Part shown: one piece after another, positions 36,654-45,363 of the stretch
Layout of the letters: each line of letters opens with the position of its first letter
Numbering within the stretch: the first letter of the stretch is position 1
DNA from: Bacteroidales bacterium
GTDB taxonomy: Bacteria; Bacteroidota; Bacteroidia; Bacteroidales; 4484-276
DNA length: 50,573 bases
Direction of reading: 5' to 3'
NCBI GenBank assembly: GCA_014860585.1
Contig: JACZJL010000102.1
Coordinates: 1-50,573 of the forward strand
Notes under the pieces: generated by a model
Database searches by the model: none
What the model was told of the DNA's origin: nothing
Seen by the model: only the letters and a program-made list of their open reading frames with translations
Translations under genes and position numbers: made by a program

Positions 36654-38078
36654 ATGAAGAAAATTTTAATTGCATTTATAGTTTTAATGGGGATTTCAAT
36701 ATCTTGTACAAAGGATTTTGAAGATTATAATACTGACAAGAAACATCCAGTAGAAGTCCCGGGAAATATGTTATTTGCCAACGCCCAGAAAGCACTGGGT
36801 GACCAGATTGCCAGTACCAATGTGAACCTCAACGTATGGAAGCTTTTTGCCCAGTATTGGACCGAAACGACCTATACTGATGAAGCCAACTACGACATCA
36901 TTAACAGAACCATTGCCGACCTTACCTTCCGTACTTATTACAGAACAATTCTGCGGGATCTTAAAGAAGCAAAGGATATCATTGCCACTGAAGATCCTGG
37001 CACTGATGCAATGGCAGCCAAAGCCCAAATGAATAGAATGTACATCATTGATCTTGTTTCAGTTTTTGCCTACCAGGAACTTGTTGACACATTTGGTGAT
37101 ATCCCCTATTCTGAAGCATTGGACATCGATAACATCACTCCGGTTTATGATGATGCTGCCGGAATTTATGATGATATGATTGCCAAAGCTCAGGCTGCAA
37201 TAGCAGGTTTGGATGACAGCGGTGACAGTTTTGATGAATTCGATCTTTATTTCCATGGCGATGTAGCCATGTGGAAAAAATTCGGGAATTCATTACTCGT
37301 CAAATTGGGTATTCACCTTGCAAAAGTTAACCCGGCAAAAGCTAAAGCCACTATCGAAGGCGCCTATGCCGGTGCATTTCAGGAAGGTGAACTTTGTGAA
37401 TTGGTGTATCCAGGTGGCGCCATGTCTAACCCACTCTATCAAGACCTTGTACAGAGTGGCCGTAATGACTTCGTTCCAGCCAACACCATTGTTGACCTGA
37501 TGAATGACCTGGAAGACCCGCGTCGTGAGGCCTATTTTACCTTAGGACCAAACGAAGTTTATGAAGGCGGTATTTATGGCGAAAGCAGCGCCTTTGCCAA
37601 CTACTCGCATATTGCCGACAGAATCCAGGAACCGACTTTCCCAATGACAATTCTGGACTATACAGAGGTTTCCTTCTACTTAGCCGAAGCAGCTCACAGA
37701 GGCTGGAGCGTTGGTGGTTCTGCTGCCGAACATTATGCCAATGCCATCACTTCATCATTTGATTATTGGATGGTAGATGGTGCTGCTGATTACATTACTG
37801 CCAATCCTTATGAAGGATTGGACGACATTGGCATTCAAGCATACATCGCTTTCTATGTCAGAGGCTTCCAGGGTTATACTTCTTACAGAAGACTTGGCGT
37901 TCCGGTGATGAATATTCCTCCGGGACCAGCAGAAAGTGCTGATGGCGCTGTTCCAAGAAGGTTTACTTATCCCGTAAACGAGCAAACACTCAACGGGGCA
38001 AACCGTCAGGCTGCTGTAACCAAACAATACCCAGCAGGTGACAGACTCTCAGGAAGGATTTTCTGGGATATTCCGTAA
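36654..38078 (+). CDS. SusD/RagB-family nutrient-binding lipoprotein (second)
   Basis: A 474-residue lipoprotein with lipobox SISC (C18) and an acidic +2 region (CTKDFEDYN). It belongs to the same SusD-like group 2 as the first, with VEVPGNMLFANAQKALGDQ, DLVSVFAYQELVDTFGDIPYSEA, FHGDVAMWKKFGNSLLVKLGIH, SFYLAEAAHRGW and the C-terminal RRFTYPVNEQ. The ligand-binding surfaces differ clearly from the first SusD. It is co-transcribed with the second SusC and closed by a terminator. Confidence 0.9.
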   Translation: MKKILIAFIVLMGISISCTKDFEDYNTDKKHPVEVPGNMLFANAQKALGDQIASTNVNLNVWKLFAQYWTETTYTDEANYDIINRTIADLTFRTYYRTILRDLKEAKDIIATEDPGTDAMAAKAQMNRMYIIDLVSVFAYQELVDTFGDIPYSEALDIDNITPVYDDAAGIYDDMIAKAQAAIAGLDDSGDSFDEFDLYFHGDVAMWKKFGNSLLVKLGIHLAKVNPAKAKATIEGAYAGAFQEGELCELVYPGGAMSNPLYQDLVQSGRNDFVPANTIVDLMNDLEDPRREAYFTLGPNEVYEGGIYGESSAFANYSHIADRIQEPTFPMTILDYTEVSFYLAEAAHRGWSVGGSAAEHYANAITSSFDYWMVDGAADYITANPYEGLDDIGIQAYIAFYVRGFQGYTSYRRLGVPVMNIPPGPAESADGAVPRRFTYPVNEQTLNGANRQAAVTKQYPAGDRLSGRIFWDIP

Positions 38079-38096
38079 TAAAAATCTAACTCAGCA

Positions 38097-38130
38097 TAAA
38101 AAAGGCCGTCAAAATTGATGGCCTTTTTTA
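38097..38130 (+). terminator. intrinsic terminator after second SusD
   Basis: AAAAAGGCCGTC and GATGGCCTTTTT pair around a six-base loop, with a T-run on the right and an A-run on the left. Confidence 0.85.
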
Positions 38131-38200
38131 CTCATGCACACGCCTAAATGAATAACCAGTTTATTTACCTGATCAACCCCCATTGATTTACTAATTTCAA

Positions 38201-38208
38201 TACCTTTG
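38201..38208 (+). promoter_or_regulatory. putative -7 box of the STN-receptor/DUF4249 operon
   Basis: TACCTTTG matches the Bacteroidota -7 consensus 55 bases before the ATG at 38263; no clear TTTG at the expected distance. Confidence 0.35.
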
Positions 38209-38262
38209 TAATTACTTTTAAAAAATTACCAGAACTTACATACAGGTCATTTCAACATATTT

Positions 38263-38979
38263 ATGGGTTTTTCTGTCAAATACACCTTCATTCTTCTTTT
38301 CCTATACGGAATTGCACAGCCTCTCCAGGGACAGGAAAAAGTTGAATTGGATGCATTGTTTGACTACTCTTCAACGATTCTTGGCACAAGTTCCTTTTTA
38401 GTTAATGGCTGGAAATACTATCCAGACCATTTTAATGCTGCCGGAAATCCATATTTTAACGATACAGCCTGGAGAAAAGGATCGTTGTCCTCGGGAAAGG
38501 ATACCTTTGAAAATGTTTTTTTGCTCTACAATGTTCAAATGGACGAACTTGTATTAAGCGTTACTTTAAATGACGGAAGCCCGGCATTTGTGATGCTCAA
38601 CAAAGATTTCATCAGCTCATTCTCAATCGGAAATCACCAGTTTGTAAACGGTGAAACATTTATTAGTACTCCTCAACTCACCGGATTCATAGAGATGATT
38701 TATTCCGGAAAATTTCATTTTTTTATAAAACACAAAAAAAACTTCGTTGGTAACTTTTCAGCTGACACACCAAATGGAAGTTTCTCCCGGCAGAGTTCTG
38801 TGATGTATCTCCTTATGGATGAGACACTGAACAAAATCACGTCAAAAAAATCACTGTTTGTTTTGTTTCCCGAACACAAAAAAGAAATGAATCATTTCAT
38901 TTCCCAGCACAATATTCGTTTTAAAACTGCCGGCAACAGCCAACTTGAACAACTTCTGGAATACTGCAACGGGCTTTGA
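38263..38979 (+). CDS. exported protein of unknown function, first gene of the receptor operon
   Basis: A 238-residue protein with a signal peptide (to about residue 23, ...AQPLQGQ). The body is beta-rich (NVQMDELVLSVTLNDGSPAFVML, SGKFHFFIKHKKNFVG), and the last 45 residues are helical and basic (FVLFPEHKKEMNHFISQHNIRFKTAGNSQLEQLLEYC, given here as family signature in part). Similar C-termini occur in Bacteroidota exported proteins of unknown role. It precedes the STN-type receptor by 13 bases and so belongs to the same operon; a periplasmic role linked to the receptor's N-terminal signalling domain is possible but not shown. Confidence 0.7.
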   Translation: MGFSVKYTFILLFLYGIAQPLQGQEKVELDALFDYSSTILGTSSFLVNGWKYYPDHFNAAGNPYFNDTAWRKGSLSSGKDTFENVFLLYNVQMDELVLSVTLNDGSPAFVMLNKDFISSFSIGNHQFVNGETFISTPQLTGFIEMIYSGKFHFFIKHKKNFVGNFSADTPNGSFSRQSSVMYLLMDETLNKITSKKSLFVLFPEHKKEMNHFISQHNIRFKTAGNSQLEQLLEYCNGL

Positions 38980-38992
38980 CCCTAACCCAACT

Positions 38993-41782
38993 ATGAAACA
39001 TTTTTATAAACTTGTGATTGGATGCATGCTACTGTTTTTTGAAGTAGTAACCTATGCACAACATCCTGAAATATTGCTTGATGAGTCCTACAACAGACTA
39101 AAATGGGAAACTTTCACACAACAACTTGAGAAAGATCACGGAATTCGGTTTTTCTACCATCCCGATTCAATCCCGGAGCTAACCATATCTTTTTTACCCT
39201 CATCCAACAAACTTAGCCAGGTACTGGAAGAAACTTTTTCTAAAATTGGCGTCAACGTTACTACTGATGGTTTTGCGAACTATTTTTTGACAAGAGGTAA
39301 AAAATTAACCATGCATCTTCCAGATGACTTCTTCAGCAGAAGCAACCAGCCACAAAATGACACCATTGAACCGGTCAGTCAAAATATGGCCAACATGGAT
39401 TTTTTGAGAACAACCAATGAATTCGTATCAAGGACATTTACAGTTGGTACAAAAGAGGCCGGGATTTATGCAAAAAAAACTGTTGTTTCAGGAATCATAT
39501 TTTGCCTGAATGACAATGTTCCCCTTCCCGGCGCAACCATTTACATTGATGAAACAGAAACCGGCACAGTAGCGGATCATGCCGGGAAATACAGCATTCA
39601 TCTAAACAAAGGGAAGTACACGTTTAAACTACGAAACATTGGCTATGAAGAAACAAGTTACAAGGTGGAAGTGCTCTCATCAGGCACACTTGATTTGTTT
39701 TTACCAAAAAAAGTATTCATGATGGAAACGGTTGAAATCCGTTCAGATGTTGAACACAATGTGAAAAGCGTTCAAATGGGATTTGAAAGAATCGCTGTTA
39801 AAGACATCAAGGAAATACCCACGGTGATGGGCGAAAGAGATATCATCAAGGTTGCGCTGTTGCTTCCCGGGATTCAAAGCATTGGCGAGGGGTCGTCAGG
39901 GTTTAATGTCAGAGGCAGCCCAACCGACCAGAACATTTTCTACATCGGTGAGGTCCCTGTCTATAACACTTCCCATCTTTTTGGCTTTTTCTCCTCTTTT
40001 AATCCGGACGCTGTAAGTGAGTTTAAGCTCTATAAAAGCAGCATACCGGCAAAATACGGTGGCAGGCTTTCATCCATTTTCGACATAAAACCCTGGCAGG
40101 GAAATATGAATAAATTTGGGGCAAGAGGAGGTATCAGCCCAATATCAGTGCGGCTACTTGCCGAAGGCCCCATCATTAAAGAAAAACTCAGTGCTGTGGC
40201 AGCTATCAGATCTACTTACAGCGACTGGGTTCTGAATTTTGTGACCGTACCTGAGGTTAAAAACAGCAGTGGCAATTTTGGTGATGGAATCCTCAATTTT
40301 ACGTACGATTTGAACAATAAAAACAGGCTGAAACTATTTGGTTATTACAGTTATGACAATATAAACCTGGCATCAAAAGTAAACAATGAATACGAAAATT
40401 CTGGCGCTTCGCTCAATTGGTACCATACTTTCAATAAAAATCATGGCCTGGATTTTTCACTCGCTTACAGCAAATACAAATTTGATGAAGACAACTACGA
40501 ATACATTGTTTCAGCTTATAGCCTTAATTACGAACTTCGACATCACCAGGCAAATTTTAATTTTAACTGGAAACCTGTTGATAACCATACCATAAATTAT
40601 GGTACGAATTCAATTCTTTACCTATTGGATAATGGAATGCAGGTTCCATTCAATTCCGAATCATTGATTACTCCCATCAATCTTGGGGAAGAAAAATCTT
40701 CTGAATCTGCTCTTTATATTAGCGACCAGTGGGAAGTAAACCCGGTGCTGACAATTATTGGCGGTATTCGCTATAACTATTACAATTCGCTGGGAACAGC
40801 AGAGGTTTTTAAGTATAGGGAAAATTCACCAAAAACACCGGAAAATATCATTGACACGCTCAATTTTTCAAACAATGAAGTTGTTAAAAATTACAATGGG
40901 CTCGATTACAGGATTGGATTAACCTATTTGATTAATGAGCATACATCGATCAAAGCGAGTTATAACCGGCTGCATCAGTACATTTTTATGTTGTCGAACA
41001 CCATTGCTGTTTCGCCGACAGACAAATGGAAGTTGACCAACTATAACATCGAACCAATGGTGGGTAACCAGTTTTCTTTGGGATTTTATTCCAATTTAAG
41101 GAACCAGAGCTATGAATTTTCGATTGAAGGTTATCTTAAAAAAACTGATCATCTTGTCGAATACAAGGATGGCGCAGAATTGATTGTAAACAAATACCCG
41201 GAACAGGATGTGCTGCAGGGCAATCTTGACGCCTACGGAGTGGAAATTATGCTACGCAAGCCTTTTGGAAAACTCAACGGCTGGGTAAATTACACCTGGT
41301 CGAAATCAACAGTTGTGGTTGATGATAAGGCAACCGGCGAGCAAAACAATTTCGGGCTGGCTTATCCTGCCAATTACGATAAACCCCACGCTGTGAATGT
41401 GGTGGCCAATTACAAAATCAGCAAAAGGGTGGGATTTTCAGGGAATGTGGTTTACTCAACCGGGCGGCCTATTACTTATCCCACTTCTATCTATTACCAG
41501 GACGGTCAGCCATTGTTGAACTATTCGCTGCGTAATGAGTATCGGGTTCCGGATTATTTCAGGGTTGATGCTTCATTCAAGGTAGAAGGAAACCTGAAAA
41601 AAAACAAGTTCCTTCATGGCTCCTGGATTTTCTCGGTTTATAATCTGACAGGAAGAAATAATGCCTACTCTGTATACTTCAAGTCAGAAGAAGGATACAT
41701 CAGAGGTTACAAACTGTCGATTTTTGCCGTACCCATTTTCTCCATCACCTATGATTTTAAGTTGGGAAATTATGCTGATTAA
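38993..41782 (+). CDS. TonB-dependent receptor with STN signalling domain
   Basis: A 929-residue receptor. Signal peptide (MKHFYKLVIGCMLLFFEVVTYAQ), an STN/secretin-like N-terminal domain (about 28-110, RFFYHPDSIPELTISFLP...VLEETFSKIGV), CarboxypepD_reg-like domain (about 165-250, SGIIFCLNDNVPLPGATI), plug (about 270-385, GIQSIGEGSSGFNVRGSPTDQNI) and barrel. I chose the ATG at 38993 because it opens the signal peptide; the in-frame ATG at 38945 overlaps the preceding gene. STN domains normally contact an anti-sigma factor or the gene's neighbours; no FecR or ECF sigma gene is nearby. The next genes encode DUF4249 lipoproteins, commonly encoded with such receptors. Confidence 0.88.
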   Translation: MKHFYKLVIGCMLLFFEVVTYAQHPEILLDESYNRLKWETFTQQLEKDHGIRFFYHPDSIPELTISFLPSSNKLSQVLEETFSKIGVNVTTDGFANYFLTRGKKLTMHLPDDFFSRSNQPQNDTIEPVSQNMANMDFLRTTNEFVSRTFTVGTKEAGIYAKKTVVSGIIFCLNDNVPLPGATIYIDETETGTVADHAGKYSIHLNKGKYTFKLRNIGYEETSYKVEVLSSGTLDLFLPKKVFMMETVEIRSDVEHNVKSVQMGFERIAVKDIKEIPTVMGERDIIKVALLLPGIQSIGEGSSGFNVRGSPTDQNIFYIGEVPVYNTSHLFGFFSSFNPDAVSEFKLYKSSIPAKYGGRLSSIFDIKPWQGNMNKFGARGGISPISVRLLAEGPIIKEKLSAVAAIRSTYSDWVLNFVTVPEVKNSSGNFGDGILNFTYDLNNKNRLKLFGYYSYDNINLASKVNNEYENSGASLNWYHTFNKNHGLDFSLAYSKYKFDEDNYEYIVSAYSLNYELRHHQANFNFNWKPVDNHTINYGTNSILYLLDNGMQVPFNSESLITPINLGEEKSSESALYISDQWEVNPVLTIIGGIRYNYYNSLGTAEVFKYRENSPKTPENIIDTLNFSNNEVVKNYNGLDYRIGLTYLINEHTSIKASYNRLHQYIFMLSNTIAVSPTDKWKLTNYNIEPMVGNQFSLGFYSNLRNQSYEFSIEGYLKKTDHLVEYKDGAELIVNKYPEQDVLQGNLDAYGVEIMLRKPFGKLNGWVNYTWSKSTVVVDDKATGEQNNFGLAYPANYDKPHAVNVVANYKISKRVGFSGNVVYSTGRPITYPTSIYYQDGQPLLNYSLRNEYRVPDYFRVDASFKVEGNLKKNKFLHGSWIFSVYNLTGRNNAYSVYFKSEEGYIRGYKLSIFAVPIFSITYDFKLGNYAD

Positions 41783-42932
41783 ATTGAACCCTATTGTTTC
41801 TTTTTTCTTAGCAGGCATTCTTTTCTCCTGCGAGGAGGAATTTCAACCCAAAATTGATCCCACTATTCAACATCTTTTAGTGGTGGACGGGATGATCACC
41901 AACCAGTCTGGCCCCTATACTGTGAAACTTTCGCTTTCGTCCAGCCTGGAGAATCCACAGTACATTCCTTTAACAGGTTATCATGTTCAAATTAATGATG
42001 ATCAGGGAGATTCTGAGCAGCTAAGCGAATTCTTACCAGGTGAATATACAAGCCAGGCTGATGGAATCCGGGGTATCCCCGGCCGAAAGTATAACCTTAC
42101 ACTTATTTCACCGGAAGGTAGGCAGTATGCATCTGTATTTGAAGAACTCAGGGTACCTGCACCCATTGATTCGGTGTATCATCAGTTGGAATATCAGTCG
42201 GAGGAAGGACTTCCATATGAAATTGCAGGATACAGGTTTTATGTCAGCTCGGGTGTCGCCCCTGTCGACACTACCTATTTTTTATGGCGGCTTGAAAACA
42301 CTTACAAATACGTGTCCGACTTCAAAATTTACTGGAAATGGGAAGGTGCTTTGCACCCTGTTTTCAACCATGACAGTTTACGTTTTTGCTACAAATCCAC
42401 AGCCAGACCCGAGATCTATGTCATGCACACGGCCAACATGTCGCCACCAATGATTACCGGTTTACCAATGCACTTTGTTAGTACCGAAACCCGTGATCTT
42501 GCAGAGCGCTATAGTTTATTAGTAAAGCAATTTTCGATTTCAAAAACGGCTTTCAAATTCTGGCAGGTAGTGAAAGAGCAAAACACCGGTCTTGATGATC
42601 TTTACAGCAAACAACCCTTCCAGGTGAAGGGGAATATTATTAATCTCGATCAACCAGACGAAACAGTTCTGGGCTACTTCATGGTAGCAGGCGTTACAGA
42701 AAAGAGAATTTTTGTAAACAAACCGCTTTTCCCTGTTCAGATGCGATATGCAATCTGTGAATTTACAGAGGATGTGTACAGGAATTTTGGTGCACTCAGC
42801 GAATTTCCCGCATCATCATGGCCAATTTTTGCCACAAGAGGGCCGCTTGGAAATGCGCTCCCAAATCAGTGGTGCATGGATTGCAGATTAAACGGGGGTG
42901 TATTGGAAAAACCTGATTTTTGGATTGACTGA
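41772..42932 (+). CDS. DUF4249 lipoprotein, copy 1
   Basis: A 386-residue lipoprotein. The ATG at 41772 overlaps the receptor's stop by 11 bases and opens a lipoprotein signal with lipobox LFSC followed by three Glu (CEEEF); upstream in-frame ATGs lie deep inside the receptor gene. The body has the DUF4249 pattern: LLVVDGMITNQSGPYTVKLS, IRGIPGRKYNLTL, RYSLLVKQFSISKTAFKFWQ, QPFQVKGNI and a C-terminal CMDCRLNGG...PDFWID with a CxxC pair. DUF4249 proteins follow STN-type TonB receptors in Bacteroidota and are thought to be surface ligand-binding partners; the ligand is unknown. Confidence 0.85.
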   Translation: MLIKLNPIVSFFLAGILFSCEEEFQPKIDPTIQHLLVVDGMITNQSGPYTVKLSLSSSLENPQYIPLTGYHVQINDDQGDSEQLSEFLPGEYTSQADGIRGIPGRKYNLTLISPEGRQYASVFEELRVPAPIDSVYHQLEYQSEEGLPYEIAGYRFYVSSGVAPVDTTYFLWRLENTYKYVSDFKIYWKWEGALHPVFNHDSLRFCYKSTARPEIYVMHTANMSPPMITGLPMHFVSTETRDLAERYSLLVKQFSISKTAFKFWQVVKEQNTGLDDLYSKQPFQVKGNIINLDQPDETVLGYFMVAGVTEKRIFVNKPLFPVQMRYAICEFTEDVYRNFGALSEFPASSWPIFATRGPLGNALPNQWCMDCRLNGGVLEKPDFWID

Positions 42933-42944
42933 TTTTAAAACAGC

Positions 42945-44138
42945 ATGAAATCATTAAAACACTTCTATACGCTTAACCTGACATGGCCGGTTTTAATCAG
43001 CGGATTATTGCTTCTTACGGTTTCTGCCTGTGAAGAAAGATTTAATCCGGAAATCGATCCAAAATATGAAAATACGCTGGTTGTTGAAGGCGAAATATCA
43101 AATGCACCTGGGCCTTACTCAGTAAAGCTTTCTTATTCCGGATCGCTGGAATCAAATCAAGTTACACCGGTCACAGCAGCTATGGTTGAAATTATTGATA
43201 ACCTTGATAATCATGAAGTATTAACCGAAACAATCCCGGGAACTTATATGACCAATCCTGAAGGAATTCGCGGGCAGGAAGGAAGGCTTTACAAAATCAG
43301 AATTTCTCTCCCTGACGGTAAAACTTATAATTCCGATTTTCAAAAACTCAGAACTCCTCCGGTAATAAAATCAATTGATTATGAAATCGAATACCAGAGC
43401 GATGTAAACCTGCCCTTTGACCTTGGTGGATACCGATTCTTTGCAAATACTGAAATTCCTTCAGGGGATACTGTCTATTATTTGTGGAAACTTACCGCTA
43501 CTTATAAATACGCTGTCGACCTGATCATCCGTTGGATGTACGACGGACAACTCCACCCATTCACAAACTTTGATTCACTCAGGTATTGCTGGACAACCAG
43601 CAGGATCAATTCTTACTACCTCTTTAATAACGAGAACCTCAACATCTCGACTCTCGCTAAGTTTCCTCTGCATTTTGTCGGAACTGACGTAAGAGATCTG
43701 TCCATCAGATACAGTCTGCTGACCGAGCAATTAAGCATTTCGAAAGAAGCATATGAGTTTTGGAGCATTGTAAAAGAACAGAACGAAAATGTAGATGATT
43801 TGTATTCCAAGCAACCCTATCAGTTGAGGGGAAATGTTTACAATGCTGATAATATAAATGAACCGGTGCTTGGGTACTTTATGGTTGCCGGTAAAAGTGA
43901 AAACAGGATTTTTGTTAACCGCCCTGATTATCCGTTGATCATGCAATATCCTGAATGTAAATTAGTAGAGCAGGATTACATGAATTTTGGAATACTTTTT
44001 TATAGCTCCCCGGCTGAATGGCCGGAATTCGCCACTTTTGACAATAATGGGGTAAATGCCTATCCACCTCAGTCATGCCTCGATTGCAGGGAGAATGGCG
44101 GAACAATTGAAATACCGGATTTTTGGATCGATAATTAA
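42945..44138 (+). CDS. DUF4249 lipoprotein, copy 2
   Basis: A 397-residue paralogue, 12 bases downstream of copy 1. Lipobox VSAC followed by EERFNPEIDP. It shares LVVEGEISNAPGPYSVKLS, IRGQEGRLYKIRI, RYSLLTEQLSISKEAYEFWS, QPYQLRGNVYN, GYFMVAGKSENRIFVNRP and the C-terminal CLDCRENGG...PDFWIDN with its neighbours, at clearly less than full identity, so the duplication is old. Variation is greatest in the middle (about residues 160-240), where a binding face could lie. It is part of the receptor operon. Confidence 0.85.
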   Translation: MKSLKHFYTLNLTWPVLISGLLLLTVSACEERFNPEIDPKYENTLVVEGEISNAPGPYSVKLSYSGSLESNQVTPVTAAMVEIIDNLDNHEVLTETIPGTYMTNPEGIRGQEGRLYKIRISLPDGKTYNSDFQKLRTPPVIKSIDYEIEYQSDVNLPFDLGGYRFFANTEIPSGDTVYYLWKLTATYKYAVDLIIRWMYDGQLHPFTNFDSLRYCWTTSRINSYYLFNNENLNISTLAKFPLHFVGTDVRDLSIRYSLLTEQLSISKEAYEFWSIVKEQNENVDDLYSKQPYQLRGNVYNADNINEPVLGYFMVAGKSENRIFVNRPDYPLIMQYPECKLVEQDYMNFGILFYSSPAEWPEFATFDNNGVNAYPPQSCLDCRENGGTIEIPDFWIDN

Positions 44139-44152
44139 GCAGGAATTCTTAA

Positions 44153-45346
44153 ATGAAAAGCGTTACAAATCATATTGAAACTATTTTTCCCTTAATTGCA
44201 ATCCTGGAAATTTGTCTGCTTATCTCATGCGAAGAACGCTTTACTCCCGAAATTGAAGGCAAGGACGAAAAACTATTGGTTGTTGAAGGAATGATAACTA
44301 ACCTGCCCGGGCCATACACTGTTACGCTTTCTGTTTCCTCATCACCATCAGAACCTTTTTACACGCCGATATCGGGATATTCGGTCAGTATTCAGGATGA
44401 TGCAGGTAATTCAGAAACACTCAGCGAAACTGATCCGGGAACCTACCTGACTTCCTTAAATGGTATACAGGGGATTTCGGGGAGGAAGTACCGGCTTGTA
44501 CTTACCTCGCCGGAAGGTAAAAACTACCAGACCGATTATGAAATGTTGAACGAACCCATAAAAATTGATTCTGTTTATGCAGAAATTGAGTATACACAGA
44601 TCGACGAATCTCCTTATCAACTGCCGGGATATAGATTTTTTGTGGATGCAAAAGAAGCTCAAAATGACTCAACCTGTTTTTTATGGCGCCTTGAAGAAAC
44701 CTATCAGTACGAATCCGATTTCAAAATTTACTTTTCTTATTTTGACAGGATTGTTCATCCGGTGATCAATAAGGATACCCTTAAAAGATGCTGGCTGACT
44801 GAAAAAATAAAAGGTTTTTACCTTACCAACACCTTTTCTTTATCATCTCCTGAAGTTGAGCGATTCCCTTTTCATCTTGTACCAACTGACAATCGGAAAC
44901 TTTCGATTCGTTACAGCTTGCTAACATGGCAGTATGTTATCAGCAAGGAGGCTTACATTTTCTGGCATAAAGTAATTGAACAAAATACCGAAAGTGATGA
45001 CCTTTTCACAAAACAGCCTTATCAGATACGCGGAAATATATACAATCCCACTGATAATGGGGAAACGGTTCTGGGATATTTTTTAACCGCAGCAGTCTCG
45101 CAAAAAAGAATCTTTGTGAATCGTCCCGGGTATCCCATCGAAATGTATTACCCAAAATGCGAATTAAATATCAACGATTACGAAAACTATGGCTGGATGT
45201 TTCTTGGACCAGCGCCACCTGCAAGCAATCCCCTATTTGTAACTGAAGATGCAAACGGTGAGCGTGCACTCACACACCAGGCCTGTGTGAACTGCCTGTT
45301 AAAAGGAGGAACAACTGAAAAACCCGAGTTTTGGATTGATTACTAA
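44153..45346 (+). CDS. DUF4249 lipoprotein, copy 3
   Basis: A 397-residue third paralogue, 14 bases downstream of copy 2. Lipobox LISC followed by EERFTPEIEG. Shared segments are LLVVEGMITNLPGPYTVTLS, IQGISGRKYRLVL, RYSLLTWQYVISKEAYIFWH, QPYQIRGNIYN and the end CVNCLLKGG...PEFWIDY. It is closer to copy 1 in its early domain (GISGRKY against GIPGRKY) and to copy 2 in its signal region and length. Same expected role: surface-exposed partner of the TonB receptor. Confidence 0.85.
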   Translation: MKSVTNHIETIFPLIAILEICLLISCEERFTPEIEGKDEKLLVVEGMITNLPGPYTVTLSVSSSPSEPFYTPISGYSVSIQDDAGNSETLSETDPGTYLTSLNGIQGISGRKYRLVLTSPEGKNYQTDYEMLNEPIKIDSVYAEIEYTQIDESPYQLPGYRFFVDAKEAQNDSTCFLWRLEETYQYESDFKIYFSYFDRIVHPVINKDTLKRCWLTEKIKGFYLTNTFSLSSPEVERFPFHLVPTDNRKLSIRYSLLTWQYVISKEAYIFWHKVIEQNTESDDLFTKQPYQIRGNIYNPTDNGETVLGYFLTAAVSQKRIFVNRPGYPIEMYYPKCELNINDYENYGWMFLGPAPPASNPLFVTEDANGERALTHQACVNCLLKGGTTEKPEFWIDY

Positions 45347-45363
45347 ATCATGATTTAAATAGT

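Noticed and set aside
28456-38078. Classical polysaccharide utilisation locus
   Set aside because: No glycoside hydrolase, lyase, sulfatase, SusE/F or hybrid two-component gene accompanies the two SusC/SusD pairs.
33072-38130. The two similar GGCCGTC hairpins after the SusD genes as flanks of a mobile unit
   Set aside because: Both have A/T-rich terminator shape and different loops; no target duplication or transposase is present, so they are ordinary terminators.
38945-38992. Upstream ATG for the STN receptor
   Set aside because: It lies inside the preceding gene and would place 16 polar residues before an otherwise perfect signal peptide.
41661-41771. Upstream ATG for DUF4249 copy 1
   Set aside because: It is deep inside the receptor gene and would hide the lipoprotein signal that copies 2 and 3 also begin with.
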